Of a stretch of 64,000 nt of DNA, positions 35,422 to 43,985 are shown piece after piece (position 1 is the stretch's first letter; each line of letters opens with the position of its first letter). The stretch is from Streptomyces sp. NBC_00083 (GTDB lineage: Bacteria; Actinomycetota; Actinomycetes; Streptomycetales; Streptomycetaceae). The notes below the pieces were generated by a model, which ran no database searches, was not told the origin of the DNA, and worked only from the letters and a program-made list of their open reading frames with translations. Where the stretch lies: positions 372,001 through 436,000 of the forward strand of contig NZ_JAPELY010000002.1 of NCBI RefSeq assembly GCF_026343295.1. The letters run 5' to 3'. A program made the translations under genes and the position numbers.

Positions 35422-35625
35422 CTACCAGGCGGCGCGCGGCGACTTCTCGCCGGGGATCAGGGCCCACATGGCCAGGTAGACCAGGAACTGCGGTCCCGGC
35501 AGCAGGCACGACACCAGGAAGATCACGCGCACCGTGGTGGCGGAGGTGCCGAAGCGCCGTGCGAGCGCTGCGCACACCCCGCCGATCCTGCGGCCTTCGG
35601 TGGGGCGGATGAGAGGGGCGCTCAT
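35422..35625 (-). CDS. PspC-domain small membrane protein
   Basis: 67 residues, one PspC domain: RIGGVCAALARRFGTSATTVRVIFLVSCLLPGPQFLVYLAMWALIP, with one or two membrane segments. PspC proteins of actinobacteria act in envelope stress sensing. AAGGAG six bases before ATG 35625 fixes the start. It stands alone rather than fused to a kinase. Confidence 0.9.
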   Translation of the reverse strand: MSAPLIRPTEGRRIGGVCAALARRFGTSATTVRVIFLVSCLLPGPQFLVYLAMWALIPGEKSPRAAW

Positions 35626-35718
35626 GGAAGGCTCCTTCGGAGCTGGAGGGGAGCCGCTCCGTGTGGGCTCCCTCGCGATGTGTCCATGGTCCCGCCGCAC
35701 GCGCCGGGGGGCGTCGGG

Positions 35719-36279
35719 CTACGGGGCGATACCGACCCTGGGAATCGTCGGGGTACGCCCCTGAGGAGACTCCTCCCGAAGGACGGGCGCGGGGTGCTCG
35801 CGCTGGTTCCTGCGACGGAGATTGCGCCGGCCCGCCGGCACCACCGCGAGGTGGGCGAGGGCCACGCCCGCGGTGTTCAGGAGCAGCGCGTCCACATCGG
35901 GCACCTGTCCCGGCACGGACGTCTGGAGCAGGGCGATGCCGAGCGAGATCAGCGCCCCGGCCAGGACCGTGCGGACCAGCGAGGCGAACGGGGAGACCGA
36001 GAGCCGGCCGCCGGCCAGGGGGAGCAGTATCCCCAGCGGGGCCAGGAGCAGCAGGCCCTCGCCGATGCGGTGGGCCGCCTCCAGGGGGCCGAGCGCGAGG
36101 TCGGCCTTGATGCCGGCGAACGGTGTGAGGTTGGTGGGCGTCACCCACATCACGTCCCGTGGCCGGAGCGTGACCCACGCCACGAGCAGCAGATGCGCCA
36201 GGAGGAGCACGCCTCCCACCACGCGGAACCGGATGACGGCGCCGCCGTCGTGACCAAGTTGCTGCTGCACGCTGCCCAA
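35719..36279 (-). CDS. VanZ-like membrane protein
   Basis: 186 residues with about four membrane segments: VVGGVLLLAHLLLVAWVTLRP, then TNLTPFAG, RIGEGLLLLAPLGILLPL and SLGIALLQTSVPGQVPDVDALLLNTAGVALAHL, the last part matching the VanZ/phosphotransbutyrylase signature (R...DVDDLLLNTLG-type). Basic, Pro-rich C-terminal tail of about 40 residues. VanZ proteins modestly affect envelope and glycopeptide responses in other bacteria; no van genes are here. It is transcribed away from the AfsQ genes, with a hairpin between. Confidence 0.82.
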   Translation of the reverse strand: MGSVQQQLGHDGGAVIRFRVVGGVLLLAHLLLVAWVTLRPRDVMWVTPTNLTPFAGIKADLALGPLEAAHRIGEGLLLLAPLGILLPLAGGRLSVSPFASLVRTVLAGALISLGIALLQTSVPGQVPDVDALLLNTAGVALAHLAVVPAGRRNLRRRNQREHPAPVLREESPQGRTPTIPRVGIAP

Positions 36280-36308
36280 GACGCGGCCCGCGCCGCGAAC
36301 GGTTCCGC

Positions 36309-36332
36309 CGCACCCGGGTGATTCCGGGTGCG
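36309..36332 (-). terminator. Hairpin after the afsQ operon lipoprotein
   Basis: Nine-bp stem (36309-36317 with 36324-36332) and a GTGATT loop, downstream of the minus-strand lipoprotein gene. Confidence 0.5.
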
Positions 36333-36382
36333 CGACGCGTCACACTCCCGCCGCTCCGTACGCGCCCGGCGCCGTGCGCGCC

Positions 36383-37012
36383 CTAGGAGCCCGGCGAGCG
36401 CAGGGGAGCGGGGATCTCGCCGAGGGTGGCCGTGCTGTCCGGGCGGGACTTCATCTCCGCGGTGCAGGTGTACCCGCGCGCCGGGTCCTCGCCGGGCCCG
36501 CCGAGCACCACCTGCTGGGTGCCGGGCGCGGCCGGGGTGTTCTCCGCGAACGTGCACACCACCTGCGAGAGGGCGAGCGCGGACAGGTCGTCGGGCTCAC
36601 GGCTCAGCCGCAGGGCGCCCGCCGCGTCGTGGGCGCGGGCCGCCGTGACGGTGAGCGGGCCCTTGACCTCCGTGGTGTACCCGGCGTCCTTCTCCGCCGC
36701 CGAGGGCTCGGTGATGAGCTGGTCGAGCAGCGTCTGCGCGAAGCGGACCCGGTCGGCCGCGCCCTTGCTCTCGGGGATGCGCACCGAACGCTCGGCCGTG
36801 ACCAGTTGCGCTCCGCACACCAGATAGACCTCGACGGTGACGCCCTCGAACTGCGGCGTCATCGCGGACTGCGGGACCGTGCACGCCACCCGCGAGGGAG
36901 CGGGGCCCGCGTCGACGGGGACGGAGGTGGGGCGGATGCCGCAGCCGCTGGTGGCGCCCAGCGCGAGCAGCCCGGCCAGCACGACGGCTGCCCGGTGACG
37001 GAGGTTCCTCAC
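36383..37012 (-). CDS. Lipoprotein of the afsQ operon (GerMN-like domain)
   Basis: 209 residues with lipobox ATSGC (Cys about 24). The mature part reads VEVYLVCGAQLVTAERSVRIPE, then VRFAQTLLDQLITEPSAAEKDAGYTTEV, the layout of a GerMN/LpqB-type sensor domain, consistent with a partner lipoprotein of an envelope histidine kinase. Its ATG overlaps the afsQ2 stop by four bases (ATGA), so it is co-translated with the kinase and probably modulates its signal (inference). Confidence 0.82.
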   Translation of the reverse strand: MRNLRHRAAVVLAGLLALGATSGCGIRPTSVPVDAGPAPSRVACTVPQSAMTPQFEGVTVEVYLVCGAQLVTAERSVRIPESKGAADRVRFAQTLLDQLITEPSAAEKDAGYTTEVKGPLTVTAARAHDAAGALRLSREPDDLSALALSQVVCTFAENTPAAPGTQQVVLGGPGEDPARGYTCTAEMKSRPDSTATLGEIPAPLRSPGS

Positions 37013-38514
37013 GGCGCCCCGCTCCCTTCCGGCGTCTCGGGGTCGGCGGGCGGGGTGGCGTCCAGGGGCAGGCGCAGCACGAACACGGCGCCGCCCTCGG
37101 GCGAGTTGGCGGCGGTGATGTCGCCGCCGTGGATGTGCGCGTTCTCCATGGCGATGGACAGGCCGAGCCCGCTGCCCTCCGAGCGCGGCCGCGAGGCGCT
37201 GGCCTTGTAGAAGCGGTCGAAGACGTGCGGCAGTACGTCCTCGGGGATGCCGGGCCCGTGGTCGCGTACCGCGATCACCAGCTCGTCGCCCTCGACGCGG
37301 ACCGCGACCCGCACCGGGGAGCCGCCGTGCTTGAGGGCGTTGCCGATCAGGTTGGCGAGCACCACGTCCAGGCGGCGCGGGTCGACGCGGGCCATGATCC
37401 CGCGCTCCGCGTCGAGCTCGACGGCGTCCAGCCAGGCCCGGGTGTCGATGCAGGCGGTGATCTGGTCGGCGATGTCCACGTCGTCCAGGACCAGCCGGGC
37501 GGTGCCCGCGTCGAAGCGGGTCACCTCCATCAGGTTCTCGACCAGGACGTTGAGCCGCCGGGTCTCGGAGACCACGAGCCGCACCGCGGGCGCGATCATC
37601 GGGTCGAGGCTGTCCTCCTCGTCTTCGAGGACCTCGGCGACGGCGGTCAGCGCGGTCAGCGGCGTGCGCAGCTCGTGCGACATGTCGGCGACGAAGCGGC
37701 GGCTCGCCTCCTCGCGCGCGCTCATGTCGGTGACCTTCTTCTCCAGGTTCTCGGCCGTCCGGTTGAACGTCCGTGACAGATCGGCGAGTTCATCGGTGCC
37801 GGAGACCCGCAGCCGGGTGTCGAGCTTGCCCTCACCGAGCCGGCGCGCCGCGTCCCCGAGCCGCTGCACGGGCCGCAGCACGGTGGTCGCGGCGGCCTGC
37901 GCGAGCAGCGCGGAGGCGAGCAGCGCGAGGAAGGTGGCGATGCCGAGCGACCAGGCGAGCGAGTTGAGGTCGCGCCGCTCCTGGTCGAGCGGGGCCAGCA
38001 TGTATCCGGTCGGACCGGCCCCGATGATCTTCGTGCCGCCGACCAGGTACGGATGGCCGTGCAGCGTGATCCGCTGCCAGAACAGGTGGTACGGGTAGGC
38101 GTTGGCCTGGGTGACCTTCTGCTTCTTGGTCACCGCGTCCTGGAGCGGGTCGGGGACGTCGTCGAGCGTGAAGTCGTCGAGGTTCGAGGCGCCCGCGACC
38201 GGCTTGCCCGGGGCGCGCTCGTCCACGAGCACCACGTTGTAACGGGAGTTGGAGCTGTCCGCCATCTGCTGCGCGGCCACCTGGAGGTCGTGCTCGGACG
38301 GCTGGAGCGGCAGGGACGCCGCCCGGTTCTGCATGCCCTGGCGGAAGTCGTTGAGCGCCGAGTCCTGCGTACGGACGAGTACGGCCTCGCGGTTGAGCCA
38401 GTAGGCGATGCCGGACGCGGAGACGGCGGCGGTGAGCGCGACGAGCGCGAACACGACGACGAGCCGCAGACGCAGACTGGTCCAGCGCAGACCGGCGAGG
38501 ACGGCTCGCTTCAC
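37009..38514 (-). CDS. afsQ2: Sensor histidine kinase AfsQ2
   Basis: 501 residues. Membrane segment (about 17-40), extracytoplasmic domain (about 41-185), second membrane segment (about 190-212), HAMP (about 213-265), HisKA box VADMSHELRTPLTALTAVAEVLEDEED with the phospho-acceptor His near 280, and a HATPase with NLIGNALKHGG (N box), DHGPGIPED (G1) and GSGLGLSIAMENA (G2). Identification as AfsQ2 rests on the adjoining AfsQ1 and SigQ. AfsQ1/Q2 respond to nitrogen-rich or glycine-rich growth and control antibiotic genes in S. coelicolor (established knowledge). The 40-nt gap to afsQ1 implies co-transcription. Confidence 0.92.
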   Translation of the reverse strand: MKRAVLAGLRWTSLRLRLVVVFALVALTAAVSASGIAYWLNREAVLVRTQDSALNDFRQGMQNRAASLPLQPSEHDLQVAAQQMADSSNSRYNVVLVDERAPGKPVAGASNLDDFTLDDVPDPLQDAVTKKQKVTQANAYPYHLFWQRITLHGHPYLVGGTKIIGAGPTGYMLAPLDQERRDLNSLAWSLGIATFLALLASALLAQAAATTVLRPVQRLGDAARRLGEGKLDTRLRVSGTDELADLSRTFNRTAENLEKKVTDMSAREEASRRFVADMSHELRTPLTALTAVAEVLEDEEDSLDPMIAPAVRLVVSETRRLNVLVENLMEVTRFDAGTARLVLDDVDIADQITACIDTRAWLDAVELDAERGIMARVDPRRLDVVLANLIGNALKHGGSPVRVAVRVEGDELVIAVRDHGPGIPEDVLPHVFDRFYKASASRPRSEGSGLGLSIAMENAHIHGGDITAANSPEGGAVFVLRLPLDATPPADPETPEGSGAP

Positions 38515-38554
38515 TTGCCCTGCTTCTCGGGGGTACGGGGACGGTGCGACAGGT

Positions 38555-39241
38555 TCACGACGGGGTGTCCAGGCGGTAGCCGACGCCGCGGACCGTACGG
38601 ATCAGGGTCGGTGACGACGGTACGTCCTCGACCTTGGCGCGCAGCCGCTGCACACAGGCGTCGACGAGCCGGGAGTCGCCGAGGTAGTCGTGCTCCCACA
38701 CGAGCCGGAGCAGCTGCTGACGGGAGAGCGCCTGGCCGGGCCTGCGGCTCAGTTCGAGCAGCAACCGCAGCTCGGTGGGGGTGAGTTGAAGGTCCTCGCC
38801 GTTCTTGGTGACGGTCATCGCGGCCCGGTCGATCACCACGCTGCCGAACGCCGCCGAGTCGGTGGCCTCCCGTTCGCCGCGGCGCAGCACCGCCCGGATC
38901 CGGGCGTCGAGGACCCGTCCCTGGACCGGCTTGACCACATAGTCGTCGGCGCCGGACTCCAGGCCCACCACCACGTCGATGTCGTCGTTGCGCGCGGTCA
39001 GCAGAATGATCGGCAGCTGGTCGGTGCGCCGGATACGGCGGCACACCTCGAAACCGTCGATCCCGGGCAGCATCACATCCAGCACGATCAGGTCCGGCCG
39101 CTGCTCGCGCAGCAGTTTCAGGCCGTCCTCTCCCGTCGCCGCGGTGGCCACACGGTGGCCCTGGCGTGACAGGGAGAGTTCGAGGGCCGTGCGGATGGCG
39201 TCGTCGTCCTCGATCAGCAACAGGAAAGGCACAGAGGTCAT
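38555..39241 (-). CDS. afsQ1: Response regulator AfsQ1
   Basis: 228 residues, OmpR/PhoB family. The receiver domain (about 5-120) has LLIEDDDAIRTAL, the phospho-acceptor in LIVLDVMLPGIDGFE and DDYVVKPVQ (conserved Lys). The winged-helix DNA-binding domain (about 135-225) reads LTPTELRLLLELSRRPGQALSRQQLLRLVWEHDY. It agrees closely with my memory of S. coelicolor AfsQ1. ATG 39241 is taken as start. It likely binds the GTGAC-N6-GTGAC box at 39314-39329 and activates the divergent sigQ. Confidence 0.94.
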   Translation of the reverse strand: MTSVPFLLLIEDDDAIRTALELSLSRQGHRVATAATGEDGLKLLREQRPDLIVLDVMLPGIDGFEVCRRIRRTDQLPIILLTARNDDIDVVVGLESGADDYVVKPVQGRVLDARIRAVLRRGEREATDSAAFGSVVIDRAAMTVTKNGEDLQLTPTELRLLLELSRRPGQALSRQQLLRLVWEHDYLGDSRLVDACVQRLRAKVEDVPSSPTLIRTVRGVGYRLDTPS

Positions 39242-39313
39242 TCTGGCCCATGGGGAGAAGGAGCACGACCCCCGTCCGCCCCCGGGACCGCACCGGCGCG
39301 CGGCGGGAGCGCT

Positions 39314-39329
39314 GTGACAGGCCTGTGAC
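39314..39329. promoter_or_regulatory. AfsQ1 box GTGAC-N6-GTGAC
   Basis: Perfect direct repeat of GTGAC separated by six bases, matching the published consensus GTnAC-n6-GTnAC, exactly between the divergent afsQ1 and sigQ genes. Confidence 0.8.
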
Positions 39330-39425
39330 ACTCGGCGGACAGCTCGATGAACTCCCCCGGGCAGGCTCTTCCTCGTAACCAAGCACGCCGATGAAACACA
39401 GACTCCACCCGACGGGGGGCGCGAG

Positions 39426-40208
39426 ATGAACGCACTGCACAGCACCAACTCCAGCGCAGTTGTGACGCGTCTCCACGACGTCGTACGGAGCACCGAGAAG
39501 TCCGGTGCCGCGAGCATGCGGGGGTGCGCCCGCGGCGCCGGGCGTCAGCACCCGTCGTCCGCACAGCCGAACCTCGTGCCCTACATGACGGTGCTCGACA
39601 CTCCCGCGGTTCCGGCCGCGGGCAACATTCCGGGGGGAACCGGAGAGGCGGCGTACCGGGAGGGCTCGGGGGAGCGCGCGACGGTGTCGGAGGCGGAGTT
39701 CACCGCCTACGTCCAGGAGCGCCGCGCCTCCCTGTACGCCACCGCCTACCACCTGACCGGCGACCGCTTCGAGGCGGAGGACCTGCTCCAGAGCGCGCTG
39801 TTCTCCACCTACCGCGCCTGGGACCGCATCAGCGACAAGGCGGCGGTCGGCGGCTACCTGCGCCGCACCATGACCAACCTGCACATCAGCGCCTGGCGGC
39901 GGCGCAAGCTGAACGAGTACCCGACCGAGGAGCTGCCGGAGACGGCGGGCGACACGGACGCGATGCGCGGCACCGAACTGCGCGCGGTGCTCTGGCAGGC
40001 GCTGGCCCGCCTGCCCGAGACGCAGCGCACGATGCTGGTCCTGCGGTACTACGAGGGGCGTACCGACCCGGAGATCGCGGACATACTCGACATCAGTGTC
40101 GGCACGGTGAAGTCCAGCATCTGGCGCTCGCTGCGCCGGCTGCGCGAGGACGAGGTCCTCAGCTTCGGCCGTGACGAGGAGGAGTCCTTCGGCGAGCTGG
40201 TGGCCTGA
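39426..40208 (+). CDS. sigQ: ECF sigma factor SigQ
   Basis: 260 residues. A low-complexity N-terminal region of about 85 residues precedes sigma region 2 (about 90-160: LYATAYHLTGDRFEAEDLLQSALFSTYRAW) and region 4 (about 190-245: LWQALARLPETQRTMLVLRYYEGRTDPEIADILDISVGTVKSSIWRSLRRLRED). The position next to afsQ1/afsQ2 in divergent orientation is the S. coelicolor arrangement, where SigQ is an AfsQ1 target that antagonises antibiotic output. ATG 39426 follows a GGGGGGCGAG ribosome site; a shorter start at Met54 is possible. Followed by a strong terminator. Confidence 0.9.
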   Translation: MNALHSTNSSAVVTRLHDVVRSTEKSGAASMRGCARGAGRQHPSSAQPNLVPYMTVLDTPAVPAAGNIPGGTGEAAYREGSGERATVSEAEFTAYVQERRASLYATAYHLTGDRFEAEDLLQSALFSTYRAWDRISDKAAVGGYLRRTMTNLHISAWRRRKLNEYPTEELPETAGDTDAMRGTELRAVLWQALARLPETQRTMLVLRYYEGRTDPEIADILDISVGTVKSSIWRSLRRLREDEVLSFGRDEEESFGELVA

Positions 40209-40261
40209 AGGCAGGGGGAGGGGACGCGGGGTCCACGGGGGACCCGCGGGGGGACACGGGG

Positions 40262-40290
40262 AAGCGGCGGGGCCATCGGCCCCGCCGCTT
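40262..40290. terminator. Strong hairpin between sigQ and the convergent uridine kinase
   Basis: Perfect 13-bp stem (40262-40274 with 40278-40290), ATC loop, bracketed by AA and TT so it can serve both strands. Confidence 0.75.
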
Positions 40291-40344
40291 CGTTGTGTCC
40301 CGGCGGATCCGGACGGGTCCGGGCGGATCAGGGGTCCGGGCGCG

Positions 40345-40977
40345 CTAGACGGCGGTGGCCGCCGTGCGGGAGCGGCCCGCCGCCGCTCCGGCGATACGGC
40401 CCAGCGCCTCCCCCTTGTCGCACGGGTGCGCGCCGAGCGCCGACTGGCGGGCCACGATCGCACGCTCGTCGCGCATCAGCCGCCAGCCGCGGCGCAGCAG
40501 GAACGCCACCGACTTGCGGCCCTCCCTCAGGTCGCGCAGCAGCCGGCGGCGGAAGGTCGTGGCAGGGCGGCCGCGCAGACAGATCGCGTCCGCGAGCACC
40601 CCCAGCTCCTGGCAGCGCGTGACGATGTCGGCGGCGAAGATGCCCTCCGCGATGAACAGCGGGGTGCGGCCGATGGCGAGCGCGGTGCTGCCGGTGATGG
40701 AGCTCGTCGCGATCGAGTACACGGGCACCTCGGTACGGCCCGTCCCGCACAGCTCGACGACGGCGCGGACCGCGGCGTCGGCGTCCCAGGACAGCGGGGA
40801 GTCCCAGTCGATGTCCGAACTGCCCGCCACCAGCGGCAGGGTCGGGTCGTCGGCTTCCTTGTAGAAGTCGTCGAGGCGCAGCACGGGCAGGTCGGTGCGG
40901 GCCGCGAGGGACGACTTGCCGGAGCCGGAGGGCCCCGAGAGCAGAACGACGCGCGTGACAATGGCAGATGAACTCAC
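40345..40977 (-). CDS. Uridine kinase-like P-loop protein
   Basis: 210 residues. Walker A LSGPSGSGKSSLA (about 12-24), then LPVLRLDDFYKEADDPTLP, DWDSPLSWD and IFAADIV follow the uridine kinase pattern: the Asp after LRL and the DWD motif near 57 contact nucleoside. It should phosphorylate uridine or cytidine with ATP or GTP, the salvage branch opposite to phosphorolysis. ATG 40977. No nucleoside-regulon palindrome precedes it, so it is not obviously co-regulated with the catabolic genes. Confidence 0.85.
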   Translation of the reverse strand: MSSSAIVTRVVLLSGPSGSGKSSLAARTDLPVLRLDDFYKEADDPTLPLVAGSSDIDWDSPLSWDADAAVRAVVELCGTGRTEVPVYSIATSSITGSTALAIGRTPLFIAEGIFAADIVTRCQELGVLADAICLRGRPATTFRRRLLRDLREGRKSVAFLLRRGWRLMRDERAIVARQSALGAHPCDKGEALGRIAGAAAGRSRTAATAV

Positions 40978-41111
40978 GGGTCACCAGTGTGGGCCATGCA
41001 CCCGTGCGTGGGACCCCTCCGGGACGCCGTTGGTATCGAGCATCACATCTCAACTACGCTTCGCGATCGCGTGATTACGCTCCATTTCGTACGAGAGTGA
41101 GTGGGAACCCC

Positions 41112-41522
41112 ATGGGACATCACGAGGCCCCCAACCCCGCCGGGGCCCGGCGTCGCCGGGCGCTGCTGCGTGCCGGGCTCACCGTCACCGCGGCCGGCGC
41201 GGCCCTCGCCGGCGCGGGCACGGCCGCCCAGGCCGCGCCGCTCCCCGCGGCCGCGCTCGGTCACAGCGCGACCGCCGACGACCTCACGGCCGCCGCGCAG
41301 GGTCTGACCGGGTCGGTGGGCCACGCCGTCGGACCGCTGACGGGGCTCCGGCTCGACCCGCTGGCCAACACCGGCGTCGACCCGCTCACCAACGGCGTCG
41401 CCACCCAGGTCGCCGACTTCAAGCCGGTGTCGACGACCGCCGCGACCGGCGTCCTGACCAGCGGCGCCGCCCTCAAGGACCTCCCGCTGGTGGAGGGGGT
41501 CACCGGCATCCTGCCGAGCTGA
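41112..41522 (+). CDS. Small secreted Ala-rich protein
   Basis: 136 residues. Arg-rich N region and a long hydrophobic signal (RRRALLRAGLTVTAAGAALAGAGTAAQA, cleavage about 43); the twin-Arg-like RRRRALL may suggest Tat export but lacks the full motif. The mature part is Ala/Thr/Leu-rich with no catalytic motif. GGGAA lies 6 nt before ATG 41112. Similar in style to the protein at 34346-34639. Function unknown; followed by a very strong terminator. Confidence 0.7.
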   Translation: MGHHEAPNPAGARRRRALLRAGLTVTAAGAALAGAGTAAQAAPLPAAALGHSATADDLTAAAQGLTGSVGHAVGPLTGLRLDPLANTGVDPLTNGVATQVADFKPVSTTAATGVLTSGAALKDLPLVEGVTGILPS

Positions 41523-41529
41523 CCCGGCG

Positions 41530-41573
41530 CACGCGAAGGGGCCCCGCCGTCACCGGCGGGGCCCCTTCGCGTG
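41530..41573. terminator. Very strong bidirectional terminator
   Basis: Perfect 20-bp stem (41530-41549 with 41554-41573), TCAC loop, bounded by the convergent secreted-protein gene and the ALDH operon. Confidence 0.85.
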
Positions 41574-41616
41574 GTCGGAACGGCCCGGGTGGCCCACCCG
41601 GGCCCCGTACGTCGGC

Positions 41617-42510
41617 TCAGTACGCCGAGCCGGAAGCGCCGAGCGAGCCCGTCGGGTGCCACACCGTCTTGGTCTCCAGGAACGCGGTGAGGCGGTCGGT
41701 GCCCGGGTCCGCGGTGAAGTCCACGGCCTTGGCGCGCAGCACGCGCTTGAGGTTGTCCGCCGCCGCGATCTCCAGATCGCGCGCGAGGTCGGCGCCCGCG
41801 CCCGTCAGGTCGATCGCATTGACGTCCTGGTGCGCGGCGAGCGGCGCCGCGATCTCGGCGGTCCTGCCCGACAGGATGTTGACGACGCCGCCCGGCAGGT
41901 CGGAGGTGGCGAGCACCTCGCCCAGCGAGAGCGCCGGCAGGGGCGCCTTCTCGGAGGCGATGACGACCGCGGTGTTGCCGGTCGCGATGACCGGCGCGAT
42001 CACCGAGACCAGGCCGAGGAAGGACGAGTCCTGGGGGGCCAGGACCGTCACGACGCCGGTCGGCTCGGGCGTGGAGAGGTTGAAGAACGGGCCGGCGACC
42101 GGGTTGGCCCCGCCCACGACCTGGGCGATCTTGTCGGTCCAGCCCGCGTACCAGACCCAGCGGTCGATCGCCGCGTCCACGACGGCGCCCGCCTTGGACT
42201 TGGAGAGCCCCTCGGCCTCGGCGACCTCGTGCGTGAACTGGGCCCTGCGGCCCTCCAGCATCTCGGCGACGCGGTAGAGGATCTGGCCCCGGTTGTACGC
42301 GGTCGCGCCGGACCAGCCGCCGAACGCCTTGCGGGCCGCGACGACCGCGTCCCGCGCGTCCTTGCGGGAGGACTGCGGAGCGTTGGCCAGCCACGTGCCC
42401 TTGCTGTCGACCACTTCGTACACCCGGCCGCTCTCGGAACGCGGGAACTTCCCGCCGACGTACAGCTTGTAGGTCTTGAAGACGCGCAGCCGCGTCGGAG
42501 TCTCAGACAT
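41617..42510 (-). CDS. Truncated aldehyde dehydrogenase-like protein without Cys
   Basis: 297 residues versus about 480 for the family. The N-terminal NAD-binding lobe is kept (KLYVGGKFPRSESGRVYEV, VTVLAPQDSSFLGLVSVIAPVIATGNTAVVIAS and DLPGGVVNILSGRTAE), but the sequence stops before the catalytic domain and contains no cysteine at all, so it cannot form a thiohemiacetal. It overlaps the 3' end of the intact ALDH gene by 8 nt, so it is translationally coupled. A structural or regulatory partner of that enzyme is likely (inference). Confidence 0.85.
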   Translation of the reverse strand: MSETPTRLRVFKTYKLYVGGKFPRSESGRVYEVVDSKGTWLANAPQSSRKDARDAVVAARKAFGGWSGATAYNRGQILYRVAEMLEGRRAQFTHEVAEAEGLSKSKAGAVVDAAIDRWVWYAGWTDKIAQVVGGANPVAGPFFNLSTPEPTGVVTVLAPQDSSFLGLVSVIAPVIATGNTAVVIASEKAPLPALSLGEVLATSDLPGGVVNILSGRTAEIAAPLAAHQDVNAIDLTGAGADLARDLEIAAADNLKRVLRAKAVDFTADPGTDRLTAFLETKTVWHPTGSLGASGSAY

Positions 42511-43981
42511 CGAGGTAGCCCTCCAGGCCGTGCCGGCCGCCCTCGCGGCCGAAGCCCGACTCCTTGTAGCCGCCGAACGGCGAGGTCGGGTCGAACTTGT
42601 TGAACGTGTTGGCCCACACCACTCCGGCCCGGAGCTTGCTCGCCACCGAGAGGATGCGCGAGCCCTTCTCCGTCCAGATGCCGGCCGACAGGCCGTACTG
42701 GCTGTTGTTGGCCTTGGCGACGGCCTCGTCCGGGGTGCGGAAGCTCAGCACCGACAGGACCGGGCCGAAGATCTCGTCGCGGGCGATGGTGTGCGCCTGG
42801 GTGACGTTGGTGAACAGCGTCGGCGCGAACCAGTAGCCCGCCGACGGCAGTTCGCACGGGGCGGACCAGCGCTCGGCGCCCTCCGCCTCGCCGGTCTCGG
42901 TGAGCGCGGTGATACGGGCCAGCTGCTCGGCGGAGTTGATGGCGCCGATGTCGGTGTTCTTGTCCAGCGGGTCGCCGAGGCGCAGCGTGGACAGGCGCCG
43001 CTTGAGCGAGTCGAGCAGCTCGTCCTGGATCGACTCCTGGACCAGGAGGCGCGAGCCCGCGCAGCAGACCTGGCCCTGGTTGAAGAAGATGCCGGTGACG
43101 ATGCCCTCGACGGCCTGGTCGATGGGGGCGTCGTCGAAGACGATGTTGGCGCCCTTGCCGCCCAGCTCCAGGGTGACCTTCTTGGAGGTGCCGGCCACCG
43201 AGCGGGCGATGGCCTTGCCGACGTTGGTCGAGCCGGTGAAGGCGACCTTGTCGACGTCGGGGTGCTCGACCAGGGCCGCGCCCGCGTCGCCGTACCCGGT
43301 GAGGATGTTGACGACGCCCTTGGGCAGGCCCGCCTGGCGGCAGATGTCCGCGAAGAACAGCGCGGAGAGCGGGGTGGTCTCGGCGGGCTTCAGGACGACC
43401 GTGTTGCCGGTGGCGAGCGCCGGGGCGATCTTCCAGGCCAGCATCAGGAGCGGGAAGTTCCACGGGATGACCTGGCCCGCGACGCCCAGCGGACGGGGGT
43501 TCGCACCGCTGTGCCCGTCTGTCGTCCTCCGGCCGAACCCGGCGTGGTCGAGCTTGTCGGCCCAGCCCGCGTAGTAGAAGAAGTGCGCGGCGACCAGGGG
43601 GAGGTCCGCGTCGCGGGTCTCCTTGATCGGCTTGCCGTTGTCCAGGGTCTCCAGGACGGCCAGCTCGCGGCTGCGCTCCTGGATGATCCGGGCGATGCGG
43701 AACAGGTACTTGGCGCGCTCCGAGCCGGGCAGCGCCGACCACTTCACGAACGCCCTGCGCGCGGCCTTCACGGCGCGGTCCACGTCCTCGGCGCCGGCGC
43801 GGGCGACCTCGGACAGGACCTCCTCGGTGGACGGCGAGACGGTCTTGAAGACCTTGCCGTCGGCGGCCTCGGTGAACTCGCCGTCGATGAACAGGCCGTA
43901 GGACGGCGCGATGTCGACGACCGAGCGGGACTCGGGAGCCGGCGCGTAGTCAAAAACAGATGTCGGTGTCTTCATGTCCAT
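42503..43981 (-). CDS. Aldehyde dehydrogenase (NAD+-dependent)
   Basis: 492 residues. NAD-binding WNFPLLMLAWKIAPALATGNTVVLKPAE (about 160-187), catalytic Glu in LELGGKGANIV (about 260), catalytic Cys in NQGQVCCAGSRL (about 295) and the C-terminal PFGGYKESGFGREGG. It follows deoC with only a 4-nt gap. DeoC releases acetaldehyde, so oxidation of acetaldehyde to acetate is the natural role here (inference from context). Start ATG 43981. Confidence 0.93.
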   Translation of the reverse strand: MDMKTPTSVFDYAPAPESRSVVDIAPSYGLFIDGEFTEAADGKVFKTVSPSTEEVLSEVARAGAEDVDRAVKAARRAFVKWSALPGSERAKYLFRIARIIQERSRELAVLETLDNGKPIKETRDADLPLVAAHFFYYAGWADKLDHAGFGRRTTDGHSGANPRPLGVAGQVIPWNFPLLMLAWKIAPALATGNTVVLKPAETTPLSALFFADICRQAGLPKGVVNILTGYGDAGAALVEHPDVDKVAFTGSTNVGKAIARSVAGTSKKVTLELGGKGANIVFDDAPIDQAVEGIVTGIFFNQGQVCCAGSRLLVQESIQDELLDSLKRRLSTLRLGDPLDKNTDIGAINSAEQLARITALTETGEAEGAERWSAPCELPSAGYWFAPTLFTNVTQAHTIARDEIFGPVLSVLSFRTPDEAVAKANNSQYGLSAGIWTEKGSRILSVASKLRAGVVWANTFNKFDPTSPFGGYKESGFGREGGRHGLEGYLDV

Positions 43982-43985
43982 GGTC

